From: Streptomyces sp. ISL-1
GTDB taxonomy: Bacteria > Actinomycetota > Actinomycetes > Streptomycetales > Streptomycetaceae
Length of the DNA stretch: 32,692 nt
NCBI RefSeq assembly: GCF_018614585.1
Contig: NZ_JAGGOI010000062.1
Span: 1-32,692, forward strand
Direction of reading: 5' to 3'
Shown piece by piece: positions 21,411 through 29,436 of the stretch. The translations under genes were made by a program, and so were the position numbers. A model generated the notes under the pieces. It was not told where the DNA came from and ran no database searches. It worked only from the letters and a program-made list of their open reading frames with translations. Positions within the stretch are counted from its first letter, which is position 1, and each line of letters starts with the position of its first letter.

Positions 21411-23339
21411 TTCAGGAAGTGCCCGGCCAGCTGGGCCTGTTCCCGCCGTGGCCCCGCTCTATCACCCGCTCCACGGCAAGCGGCTCCGAGGCCGGAGCAT
21501 TCCCGATCTCCCACCTGTGTTGGCAGTCCTGGCGGACATGGCTGTCGAACGCGGTGTCGGTGAGACCTGGCAGTTCCACACTCATGAAGGCGCCCGCCTC
21601 GCGTTGGCCTCAAGGCCGCCGGACGAGGTCCTGGTGCGTCCCGAAGCGCTCGCGGACCTGCCGCAGATGCGGCCCACACTCAAGGAAGCCTTCCAGCGCG
21701 CGGGGCTACTCGCGCCCGCGCGGGCCCGGCTGGTGCCCGTATGGATGTCGAAGGGCCGCGGCAGTTGTTGTGCGTGTCTGGCCTGGACGAACGAGGCGAC
21801 AGCCATCGTGCGGGCCCGTGTCACCGGTGCGGCCGCGTGCTTGGGCTGCGGGACGGCTACTGCCGGCGGTGTCTGCTGTTCCTGGCGGAGACCGAGTACG
21901 ACATCGACAACATCCACCTGACCGGCGGCGATCAGCTCTGGTTCGGCGGCCCGTTCGCCCCGCGCATGCGCCTGGGCTACCGGGGCCAGGAAGGCAGCCT
22001 GTTCGGGCGACGCCGGCATGACGCCCGGCGCCTCAGGGCAGTGCGCACCTCCCGTGCTGCCCGCCCCGTCTCCACCCATCTCGCCCTTCCAGGGCAATTA
22101 GAAATGTTCCACCTGGTGCGCGACTGGTCGCGGCTCAACGAGCAGCGCCTGCCCGCACTGCTCCCGGGCGCGCGTCGGCTACTCACCGACTTCGTCGCCC
22201 ACTTCCGCAGCCGCGGCTGGAAGGAGAGCAACTTTGCCCCGAACGTGCGGACCCTGCGCATGTTGCTGGCGCACCTGGGGGCCGAGGCACCGCTGTGGGA
22301 GGAGGACGTACGGCTGTTGGCCCGCCGGGACGACTTCACGGGCCCCCGGGTGATCAACTACCTGCGCCTGACCGGCCGGCTCGTACCCGATCAGCGCGCC
22401 AATGCGGCACTGGCCCATGCGCGGCGCCTGGCAGATGCGGCTCCCGAACCATTCCGCGCCCCGCTGCACCAGTGGATCGACGTGCTGTGCGGCACCGGCG
22501 CCCCGCCCAGCTCGTCGCTGGCCCCCACCACCATCGACGGTTACGTACGCCGGGCTGCGCCGGTCCTGGCTGCGTGGCACCAGGACGGACTCACCGACGT
22601 ACGCGCCGTCACCCGCGAGCACATCGACACGACACTCAAGCCGCTGAAGGGGCAAGTTGCCTCCTCGCTGGCCACGGCGCTGCGGTCCCTGTTCCGCGCC
22701 CTGAAACGGCAGAAGCTCATCTTCCGCGACCCGGCCCGCCACCTCTCACTCGCCAGTGCTCACCGCATCCACAAGCCACTGCCCACTGACCGTCTCCACG
22801 GCACGCTGCAGCAACTCCCCACCGTGCGCAGCCGACTCTCCTTCCTCCTCGCGGCCGTCCACGCCCTGAGCAGCCACGACCAGCGCGGACTGCTTCTCGA
22901 CGACCTCGACCGCAGCCGAGCCCAGCTCCTCGTACGCCGCGTCGGCAAGCTCAACCACACGCTCTACCTGGACGAGCTCACCTCGCGGCTGCTCACGCAG
23001 TGGCTGGCCGAACGCCACCGGCGCTGGCCCCTGTGCACCAACCCCTACCTGCTGGTGTCCGCTCGGACCGCCGCCGACGATTCCCACCCCAAAATGTGCT
23101 CAGATGCGCTCAGCAAGCCGCTGCGCAGCCTGGGACTGCAAGCCGGCCGCCTGCGCGTGGACCGCATCCTCGACGAAGCCGAGCACACCTCCGACCCAGT
23201 TCACCTCATGCGACAGTTCGGCCTGTCCGCGCACACGGCCATGCACTACCTGCGCGACGCCCACCCCGAAAGAACCGGCCCCTCGCCCCTGGCCCCTGCA
23301 GGACAGAGACGAAGCTCCCGAAGCAATCGGGACCAGTGA
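21411..23339 (+). pseudogene. Tyrosine-recombinase-type integrase, N-terminal part frameshifted
   Basis: From 21741 to TGA 23339 the frame is continuous. It has a zinc-ribbon segment (CHRCGRVLGLRDGYCRRCLL), a SAM-like region (RRLLTDFVAHFRSRGWKESN, RVINYLRLTGRL) and a C-terminal recombinase-like region (SSLATALRSLFRALKRQKLI, VHALSSHDQRGLLLDDLDRS, LNHTLYLDELTSRLLTQWLA, HLMRQFGLSAHTAMHYLRDA). This is a common Streptomyces integrase-like family; the canonical R..HxxR..Y residues are hard to place. Upstream coding lies in other frames: VPGQLGLFPPWPRS (frame 2, about 21423-21465), then HPLHGKRLRGRSIPDLPPVL and ALADLPQMRPTLKEAFQRAG (frame 1, to about 21790). So two frame changes break the N-terminal half, unless they are sequencing errors. 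Confidence 0.65.
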
Positions 23340-23384
23340 CCTTTGGCTTCGACAGCCTGAGCCGGGTTCTGGCTCAACTTCTGT

Positions 23385-23926
23385 TTGCGCCGTGAGGCGC
23401 TGTTGGTTCGAGTGGAGGTGGAAGACCTGCACCAACCCGCTGTCGCAGCAGCAGGGTTGAAGCTGAGGGCAGCCTGATCCGGGTGATGCCGGGGAGGGCG
23501 AGAGCGGCCCTGACAAAGCCGGGACGTACCCAGAACTGCCAGATGGGGCGGGTCCGGCAAGCGTGATGGAGAGGAGTACGCGAGGAACCGGCGTTTTACG
23601 TCTCTCAACGAGACACCGGCTCGAACCTGGCGGATCTGGGCCGGAAGCGGCGCGTATGCAGGTCATCCTTTCGGGTGGTCTGACAACTCCTGGGCCTGTC
23701 TACTGAAGCTGGCCGGGAGGCCACGAGGAAAGCCTGCGGCGTACTCGTGGCGATGCCGCAGGGACACAGTCGGGCTCCTCCTTCATCGAGCGAACCACAG
23801 TGAACACGGGAACCGTCCCGAATCTCGCCCCGCTGCTTGTTTCCAGCAGGCAGTTGGGGCTGGGCGCATCGACCGCCGATCGGTTGGGGACGGGGCGGAG
23901 CCGCCGTAGTACTCCGAGGCCGGGAG
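23385..23926 (+). mobile_element. 5' fragment of a group II intron without reverse transcriptase
   Basis: This non-coding, highly structured stretch starts 45 bp after the integrase stop. It contains blocks I associate with the domain I region that precedes the reverse-transcriptase gene in actinobacterial group II introns: GGTGGAGGTGGAAGACCTG near 23419, GCCGGGACGTACCCAG near 23518, GCGCGTATGCAGGTCAT near 23649, CATCGAGCGAACCACAGTGA near 23785, and GGGACGGGGCGGAGCCGCCG near 23887, followed by AGTACTCCGAGGCCGGGAGA. After that the intron sequence stops abruptly and a methyltransferase gene begins on the other strand. There is no RT/maturase reading frame, no domain V-like end and no second boundary, so the intron is truncated and cannot splice by itself. 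The 5' boundary is approximate. The call rests on remembered sequence blocks, not alignment. Confidence 0.55.
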
Positions 23927-23929
23927 AGA

Positions 23930-24841
23930 TCACAGACTTCGCCGGTGAGGCGGACGCCGCGGACGCACCGGGGCCGCGGACGCACCGGGGCCGCGGGCGA
24001 TCCAGGTGGTGCGCGTGGTGCGCACGGTCAAGTCGTCACGGCGCGCGATGCTGTGCGGCTGCGTTTCGTCCAGCAGGGCATCCAAGGCGTCAAGGTCGTC
24101 CGCGTCCAGGGCGTCGGTGGCGTGCGAAAGCAGCTTGGCCAGACATGTCTGGGCGTAGTCGTTCAGGTCCGGTCCCGCCTGTGCGCGGTCGAGACGGATG
24201 TCGAAGGGGCGCCGCTCTTCGAGGGTGAATCCGGCGTCCGTCAGCTCGCCGGTCCATTCGTGGGGCGGCTGGGTGTTCGTGGCGGCGTGCAGGCGGGCCT
24301 CCAGGCCGGGCCGGCCGATACCGATGTCCTCGGGCAGGAAACCGGGGAAGAAGTCCATCTCAGTGACCGCGAGGAGCCCGCCCGGCCGCACATGCTCGAA
24401 CGCCTGGGCCAGCGTGCGGGCGGGGTCAGCCACGTGGTGCAGGAACGCGGCGGCCCAGATCAGGTCGTACGGCCCGCCCTCACCGATCTCGGCCCAGGGC
24501 TCGTCGAGGTTCGCCTCCAGCGTGCTGATCCGGCCGGTATCGCCTTGTGCGGCTGCCTGCTTGTGCAGGCGGTGCAGCATCTGCGGAGAGATGTCCACCG
24601 CCGTCACCTGTGCCGAGCCGAACCGGTGGGCGAGGGCGAGGCTGCCGGTGCCGGGGCCGCTGCCAAGATCCAGGATCCGGGCCGGGGCGGGGTGCGTGAG
24701 ATCGGCGAGCCAGCCGGTCAGCTCTGCGAGATAGGGCGCCAGGACTTCGGCGTCCAGTTCCAGCAGCTGCGCCATCGCGATGTCGAAGCCGCTCGCCCGC
24801 TCGTGTCCGATATAGCCGTGAGTGTTGTGGTGTGTGTTCAT
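23930..24841 (-). CDS. Class I SAM-dependent methyltransferase paired with an XRE-cupin regulator
   Basis: 303 codons from ATG at 24841. Motif I is RILDLGSGPGTGSLALAHRF; the acidic residue after it is in VTAVDISPQML; motif IV is YDLIWAAAFLHHVADPARTL; the post-motif is RPGGLLAVTEMDFFPGFLPE. The C-terminal half (FTLEERRPFDIRLDRAQAGP) is typical of small-molecule methyltransferases. No substrate can be assigned. The start codon is 48 bp from the divergent XRE-cupin regulator, an arrangement that usually reflects control by that regulator. The last 20 or so residues (GASAAPVRPRRPPHRRSL) are unusual. They are encoded across a 17-bp tandem duplication next to the intron fragment, so the native C-terminus has probably been altered. 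Confidence 0.88.
   Translation of the reverse strand: MNTHHNTHGYIGHERASGFDIAMAQLLELDAEVLAPYLAELTGWLADLTHPAPARILDLGSGPGTGSLALAHRFGSAQVTAVDISPQMLHRLHKQAAAQGDTGRISTLEANLDEPWAEIGEGGPYDLIWAAAFLHHVADPARTLAQAFEHVRPGGLLAVTEMDFFPGFLPEDIGIGRPGLEARLHAATNTQPPHEWTGELTDAGFTLEERRPFDIRLDRAQAGPDLNDYAQTCLAKLLSHATDALDADDLDALDALLDETQPHSIARRDDLTVRTTRTTWIARGPGASAAPVRPRRPPHRRSL
23957..23990. repeat. 17-bp tandem duplication at the methyltransferase 3' end
   Basis: CCGCGGACGCACCGGGG occurs twice in direct tandem (23957-23973 and 23974-23990). Because 17 is not a multiple of three, it changes the reading frame of the methyltransferase tail. Confidence 0.75.
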
Positions 24842-24889
24842 GCGTCGACGGTAAAGCGATCATTGTCGCATCGTCATAGACTCTTGCCG
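24842..24889. promoter_or_regulatory. 48-bp divergent promoter/operator
   Basis: This is the whole gap between the divergent methyltransferase and XRE-cupin starts. It is less GC-rich than its surroundings and holds GCGA at 24856-24859 facing TCGC at 24866-24869, a small inverted repeat that could be an operator half-site pair. With so little room, at least one transcript must have a very short leader or none. Confidence 0.5.
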
Positions 24890-25462
24890 GTGGAGCAAGA
24901 ATCGACGTTGGACACCGCCGTCAGGATGCGGATCCGGTCCCTGCGCAAGGCGCGCGGCTGGTCACTGGACAATTTGGCCGAACGTGCGGGCATCAGCCCG
25001 TCGCAGCTCAGCCGCATCGAGACCGGGCATCGCCGCATCAGCCTCGACCAGCTCACCTCTATCTCCGGGGCGCTGGGAAAGTCTCTCGACGAGCTCGTCG
25101 AGTCCCCCGATGACTCCGACGTCGTCATCCGGCCCGACCGCGACGAGACCCGCGGCCTGACCACCTGGCTCCTCACCAAGGACAACGGCCCCCAGGGGCT
25201 GGCCGTCGCCAAGATGCGCATCACCGACCAGGCGGGCAGCGTCACCCCCGACGACTTGGGTGTCCATCCCGGCAGAGACTGGTTCACCGTGCTGTCCGGC
25301 ACCGTCGTCCTGTATCTCGGCGAACGCGTCATCCGCATCGAGGCCGGTCAGGCTGCCTCGTTCTCCACCATGACTCCCCACGCCATCCGCAGCGACCGCG
25401 GCCCCGCCGAGATCCTGTGCATCCTCGACCACAACGGCGAACGCAGCCATCTCCACACCTGA
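24890..25462 (+). CDS. XRE-family regulator with C-terminal cupin domain
   Basis: 190 residues from GTG at 24890; no earlier plausible start fits the gap to the divergent gene. The N-terminal HTH (about 11-66) reads MRIRSLRKARGWSLDNLAER, then AGISPSQLSRIETGHRRISL and DQLTSISGALGKSLDELV. The C-terminal cupin (about 110-188) reads HPGRDWFTVLSGTVVLYLGE, then IEAGQAASFSTMTPHAIRSD. The usual metal-binding histidine pattern is only partly kept: one His is seen in the first strand and one in TPHAI. Regulators of this type sense small ligands through the cupin and often control an adjacent divergent enzyme. Here that enzyme is the methyltransferase 48 bp away. Confidence 0.92.
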   Translation: MEQESTLDTAVRMRIRSLRKARGWSLDNLAERAGISPSQLSRIETGHRRISLDQLTSISGALGKSLDELVESPDDSDVVIRPDRDETRGLTTWLLTKDNGPQGLAVAKMRITDQAGSVTPDDLGVHPGRDWFTVLSGTVVLYLGERVIRIEAGQAASFSTMTPHAIRSDRGPAEILCILDHNGERSHLHT

Positions 25463-25477
25463 GCCGACCGGAACAGC

Positions 25478-25830
25478 CATCCCTCGCGTTGCCGTCACCG
25501 CCCTGGCGCGCGGCATCGACGCTCTCGGACAGAGCGTCTTTACACCCGCACACCGTGCATTCAGCGCCCGAAGGCGAGCAGTCATCGAGGCCCATCCCGA
25601 CCTGCAGGAGCGCGAAGCGCTGAAGGGCATCAACCTCACCGCTTCCATAGCCCAGGCCCTATCGCATCGCGGGACCCCAGCCCTCACCGCCCGAGCCGCC
25701 GCAGAGCTGGGCACCCTCGCACTGAAAGTTCGCCTACGAGCGGTGGAGCGATGCCGACAACATCGATGAGTACAGCGACCTCGCCCGGCAGATCCTCAGC
25801 GAAGTGCAGGCTGCCGTCTTGGCCGTGTAG
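25478..25830 (+). pseudogene. TetR-family regulator C-terminal fragment, frameshifted
   Basis: Directly after the XRE-cupin gene, the + strand reads RVAVTALARGIDALGQSVFT, then RRRAVIEAHPDLQEREALKG and ASIAQALSHRGTPALTARAA. This is the helical ligand-binding domain typical of TetR regulators (RRxVIxAHPELQERE...). The N-terminal HTH is absent. Near 25731 the frame breaks: removing one T from AAAGTTCGCC restores ALKVAYERWSDADNIDEYSD and a natural end LSEVQAAVLAV with TAG at 25828-25830. It is truncated at the 5' end and frameshifted, so not functional. Confidence 0.72.
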
Positions 25831-25873
25831 GGGTGCTGCTACGAGTCGGCGGCTCGGTGGAAGCAGATCCCCA

Positions 25874-26314
25874 TCACCGCTCGCGCAGCGACTCAGTGGC
25901 TCGAGTCCGGGTGCGGTTGGGTCGGCAGCGCCTGGACCGGGGAGCTGGGCTGGGACAGGGCGTGGAGCAGCTGTCGTTGTGCGCGGTCAGTTGGTTGACA
26001 GCGCGGACGAGGTGCTCGACGTCGGTCCGCAGCTGGGTCAACTCGGTGGCGTCCTTGGCGCGGAGTTCCTTCAGTTTGACGATCTGCTGGCTCAGGCGGA
26101 TCTCGGAATGCGGTGTCTGTCCGCGCGCCCTGACCTGCGCGTAGAAGTCGTTCTTGAGGTCGAGGTGGCGCTGGGTGAGCGCGTTGCGCGGGACGCCGGC
26201 TTCCTGGGCCAGGGCGACGATCGTCAGCGCGCCGTTGGAGTGCTGCGCGGTTCCCTGCAGAATGCGGTCCATGGCCGCGCGGATACGGTCGCGTTCGTCG
26301 GGTGCGGGGCTCAT
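25874..26314 (-). CDS. Small HTH plus coiled-coil protein, DUF6262/TnpC-like
   Basis: 146 residues from ATG at 26314 (MSPAPDERDRIRAAMDRILQ); the frame is open far upstream, but only as a shadow of the IS110 gene. A helix-turn-helix-like segment lies at about 28-50 (ALTIVALAQEAGVPRNALTQ). A long charged helix with heptad character follows at about 70-110 (EIRLSQQIVKLKELRAKDAT, ELTQLRTDVEHLVRAVNQLT). The last 35 residues are basic and low-complexity. Proteins of this shape (AraC/TetR-like HTH, then a coiled coil) are common next to integrases and Tn554/TnpC-type elements in Streptomyces, which suggests an accessory recombination or transposition factor. That is inference from architecture. It is divergent from the IS110 element. 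Confidence 0.65.
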   Translation of the reverse strand: MSPAPDERDRIRAAMDRILQGTAQHSNGALTIVALAQEAGVPRNALTQRHLDLKNDFYAQVRARGQTPHSEIRLSQQIVKLKELRAKDATELTQLRTDVEHLVRAVNQLTAHNDSCSTPCPSPAPRSRRCRPNRTRTRATESLRER

Positions 26315-26551
26315 TAGAGGACCATCCCTTCTGCAGCCCTCATGGGCAGGGTTGTGACCTCTCGGTCCCGGTGGGGTACGGCCAGTGGCGCGAGCCGTTG
26401 GACGGCCGGCATGAGTTCCGCCGGCCCTGCCCCCCGAGGCCGTCTGATCGGCTTCAGGGACACGCCCCGCAGAGGGCCGATTAATGAGCTCCCGGCAGAC
26501 GTCCTCACCACCGAGCAGGTGCTCCGCGCACGACACTCGAGTACTTCTTTC

Positions 26552-27760
26552 GTGTTCATCGGATGGGACTGGGCGACCGAGACCCATGACGTGACCGTCA
26601 TGGACCACCTCGGCGTCCGCGTGGACCGGTGGGAACTGGCACACACCGAGGAAGGGATCACCAAGACGCTGGCCCGCATGACCCGATACGGGGCTCCGGC
26701 GGATCTTCCGGTGGCCATCGCGACCACCCGTGGCCTGGTCGTCGACCGGCTGCTGGCCGCCGGTCACCCAGTGGTGCCGGTACACCCCAACACCTTCCAC
26801 GCGATGCGCCCGCGCTGGGGTGCCGCCAAGGCCAAAACGGACGCGGGCGACAGCATGAAACTCGCCGACTACCTCCGCACCGACGGCCACTTCCTGCCCC
26901 GCCTGGAGCCCACCGACCAGGCCACCCTCAACCTGCAGGCGCTCACCCGCCCGGCAGCGCGCCGACCACATCGAGGCCAAAGTCGCCGCCGTCAACCAGC
27001 TCGCCGCATTGCTGGACGCCCACTGGCCCGGCGGCAAGGCCGTCTTCTACGAACTCGACAGCGACATAGCCCTGGCCTTCCTGGAGCGTTACCCCACCCC
27101 GGCCGCCGCCTCCAAGCTCACCGCCGGACGTCTGGAAGCCTGGTGCAAACGCCACGGCTACTCGGGCAAGAAGCCCGGCAGCTTCCTCGTCGAGCGTCTG
27201 CGGTCGGCGCCCTCGGCCGCGTCCCGGCTCAGCCCGGCCACCGTCGAACAGCTCGTCCGCGTCCAGGTCCAACTCGTCCAGGGCATCCGTGCCACCGTCC
27301 GCGCGCTGGACAAGGCCATCACCGAGGCCGTCAAGGCCCACCCCTACGCGCCGCTGTTCGCGACGATGCCGCGAATCGGCAAGGTCAACCTCGCCCAGAT
27401 CATCGGCGAACTCGGCCCCATCCTCGAACGCTCCCAGACCTGCGAGCAGTTCATCGCCGAAGCCGGCGTCGTCCCGGTCACGCAAGCCTCCGGCAAGTCC
27501 CGCACCGTCGCCTTCCGTTACGCGACCAACCGCCGCGCACGCCTGGCCGTCACCAGGTTCGCCGACAACATCAGACACGGCAGCGACTGGGCCGCGACGA
27601 TCTACACCGACGCCCGTGCCCGCAAGAAGCGACACCCCCACGCCATCCGCATCCTGGCCCGCGCCTGGCTCCGCGTGATCTGGGCCTCCTGGCGTGACGG
27701 AGCCTGCTACGACCCCGCCACCCACCAAGCCAACGGGAAGATCAACACGAGCGCTGCGCG
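26552..27760 (+). pseudogene. IS110-family transposase, frameshifted
   Basis: From GTG 26552 the first frame reads VFIGWDWATETHDVTVMDHL (first Asp of the DEDD site), PVAIATTRGLVVDRLLAAGH, and AKAKTDAGDSMKLADYLRTD (later Asp residues), ending near LNLQALTR. The second frame continues RADHIEAKVAAVNQLAALLD and carries the transposase_20 domain (LFATMPRIGKVNLAQIIGEL, FIAEAGVVPVTQASGKSRTV, RFADNIRHGSDWAATIYTDA, RILARAWLRVIWASWRDGAC). Removing one C from a CCC run near 26952 restores a single frame (LTRRQRADHIEA). The frame then runs past 27760 without the family's usual stop, into the next gene on the other strand, so the 3' end is also lost or rearranged. IS110 elements lack conventional terminal repeats; the ends are not defined here. 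Confidence 0.78.
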
Positions 27761-27842
27761 CCCGTGGCAGCTGCCGGCCCTGGCTGCGCTGTCGTATCCG
27801 TTCTGGATGTGGGCCCGCCGGGGGCGGTGCACTGTGTGCGGA

Positions 27843-28439
27843 TCAGCGGGCGATCGAGATCGCGAAGGGCGCGAATCCGCTGGACCGAATCACGTGCGGT
27901 ACGAACAGTATTGCGGCCTCCGTGGCGCGGGCGGTCTGGATCCCGCCGAGATCAGTGATCCACTCCTTGCGCCAGCCGAGGTTGATGAGCAGTTCACGGA
28001 CGGTCTGCTTGGCCTGCGGGTCCTCGCCGGAGAGGTAGGCGTCGGGCGCCTGGGTGAGCGTGGCTGGCGCGGTCATCACCGGGAAGAGCATGGTGTTGAG
28101 TGTCTTGACGACGCGCGTTTCGGGGAGCGCTTCCTGGAGTTGCTCGGCGAGGCTTGAGCCGGGGTAGATCAGGTCGGCGGGCAGTCCGTCCGGTCCGTCG
28201 ACGGTGGCGTTGGAGACGTCGACGAGGATCTTGTCGCGCAGTTCCTCGCGCAGGGCGACGAGCCGGTCCAGCGAGCCGGCGCCCGGGGTGGCGTTGATGA
28301 CGATCTGGGCTGTCCGGGCAGCGTCGGCGGCGGCGCCCGGCGCGCGGTCCGCCACGGTCACCTCATGCCCTGCCCGGATGAGGGCTGTGGCCAGGTTGCC
28401 GCCGACGCGGCCGTTTCCGAGAACTGCGATCGTGGTCAT
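27843..28439 (-). CDS. NADP-binding oxidoreductase (F420-dependent NADP reductase-like)
   Basis: 198 residues from ATG at 28439, with GGAAGGA about 10 bp upstream. It has an N-terminal dinucleotide fold (TTIAVLGNGRVGGNLATALI, then VTVADRAPG) with GxGxxG in variant form GNGRVGG. The middle section reads VINATPGAGSLDRLVALREE and KILVDVSNATVDGPDGLPAD. Then comes RVVKTLNTMLFPVMTAPATL, equivalent to the KAFN segment of the family. The C-terminal part ends GGIQTARATEAAILFVPHVI. The fold and length match the NPR/YrzK-like group often annotated NADP oxidoreductase, coenzyme F420-dependent; cofactor use is not provable from sequence. It lies 41 bp downstream of the inositol-phosphatase-like gene, so probably the same transcript. 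Confidence 0.88.
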   Translation of the reverse strand: MTTIAVLGNGRVGGNLATALIRAGHEVTVADRAPGAAADAARTAQIVINATPGAGSLDRLVALREELRDKILVDVSNATVDGPDGLPADLIYPGSSLAEQLQEALPETRVVKTLNTMLFPVMTAPATLTQAPDAYLSGEDPQAKQTVRELLINLGWRKEWITDLGGIQTARATEAAILFVPHVIRSSGFAPFAISIAR

Positions 28440-28480
28440 GATGATCTGGTCCTTCCGTGCGTGCAGGTTGTGGTGCGCGG

Positions 28481-29299
28481 TCAGCGTGAGAGCGTGGCGA
28501 CGGCCTCGGCGTGGACGCCGGGCGCGGCGGCCAGGAAGCTCTCGCTCTGCGGGGTCCAGGGGCGGCCCTCGGCGTCGGAGATCTGTCCGCCGGCCTCGGT
28601 GACGAGCAGCGCCCCGGGCAGCAGGTCCGCGCGGGCGCCGGCGAACTGCCAGAAGGCGTCGATCCGGCCGGCGGCCACGTTCAGCAGGTGCAGGGTCGCG
28701 GGCACGGCGGTGCGGACGACGAGCGCGTCGAAGAGCATCGCGGTGATCGAGGAGCCGACGCGCCGCACGACCTTCTCGTCCTCGTCCGGCCGGGCCTGGC
28801 TGGTGGCCACGATGCTCAGGCCGAGGTCCGCGGTCTGGGAGACGTGCAGCGGCCGGCCGTCGAGGTAGGCGCCCGCGCCGGTGAGCGCGGTGTAGGTCTC
28901 GCCGGTCAACGGCAGGTGGACCGCGGTGAGCACCGGCTGGTTCTCACGCACGAGGGTGGCGGTCACCGCCCACTCCGGCAGGGCGTGCAGGTGGTTGACG
29001 TTGCCTTCGGCCGGATCCACGACCCACCATTCGCCGGGCGGCAGCGCCCCGCCGTCCAGTTCGTCCTCCACCCAGCCGGCGTCCGGGCGCAGGCGCGTGA
29101 GGCGGGGGCGCAGGATGTCGAGGGCCGTGTCGTCGTTGGCGGCGAGCGCGCGCATCAGCTCTTCGCGGGTCTGGTAGCGGACCACCTCGCCGAAGCGCTC
29201 GCGCAGCGCGGAACCGGCCGCGCGCACGGCGATCGCGGTCTGGCCGAGCAGGTCGGCGTCGGAGGCGGCGACGTCAGTGGTCTGAAGCGTTTCGGACAT
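28481..29299 (-). CDS. Inositol monophosphatase-family protein
   Basis: 272 residues from ATG at 29299; the frame extends to 29395, but the family start and divergent spacing favour this ATG. Features: DAGWVEDELDGG (Glu metal-ligand region); motif A in variant form WWVVDPAEGNVNHLHALPEW (usual DPIDGTxNF); and a C-terminal segment ARADLLPGALLVTEAGGQIS (usual WDxAAGxLIxxEAGG). The second Asp of DPxDG is Glu and the Trp-Asp pair is reduced to Ala-Asp, so metal binding may differ from true inositol monophosphatases. Close relatives include 3'(2'),5'-bisphosphate nucleotidases and fructose-1,6-bisphosphatases. It is the first gene of a two-gene operon with the NADP-binding protein, divergent from a LysR regulator. 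Confidence 0.88.
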   Translation of the reverse strand: MSETLQTTDVAASDADLLGQTAIAVRAAGSALRERFGEVVRYQTREELMRALAANDDTALDILRPRLTRLRPDAGWVEDELDGGALPPGEWWVVDPAEGNVNHLHALPEWAVTATLVRENQPVLTAVHLPLTGETYTALTGAGAYLDGRPLHVSQTADLGLSIVATSQARPDEDEKVVRRVGSSITAMLFDALVVRTAVPATLHLLNVAAGRIDAFWQFAGARADLLPGALLVTEAGGQISDAEGRPWTPQSESFLAAAPGVHAEAVATLSR

Positions 29300-29379
29300 G
29301 GCGGTACTCCCGTGTGAGGAGGGGTGATGAGGCCGGTCGAGCCAAGCTGTGCGTTCCGTCTTGCGCTCTCGTCTCGAAG

Positions 29380-29436
29380 GTATCCAGCCCTTCAATTAAC
29401 TTCAAATGCATGTCAAGCACGGCTAGGATTACTCAC
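29380..29436. promoter_or_regulatory. LysR-type divergent promoter region
   Basis: The 137-bp gap between the IMPase-like gene and the LysR gene holds an AT-rich core, CTTCAATTAACTTCAAATGC, and an imperfect 16-bp palindrome TTCAAATGCATGTCAA at 29400-29415 centred on ATGCAT. This is the expected place and style (near-palindrome, T...A ends) for a LysR-family operator controlling both directions. Confidence 0.5.

Noticed and set aside
26315..27037. N-terminal extension of the small HTH/coiled-coil gene (387 codons in total)
   Set aside because: The first 240 codons are antisense to the IS110 transposase and featureless; the sensible start is ATG 26314.
28511..29317. Plus-strand 268-codon frame
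   Set aside because: Antisense shadow of the inositol-phosphatase-like gene.
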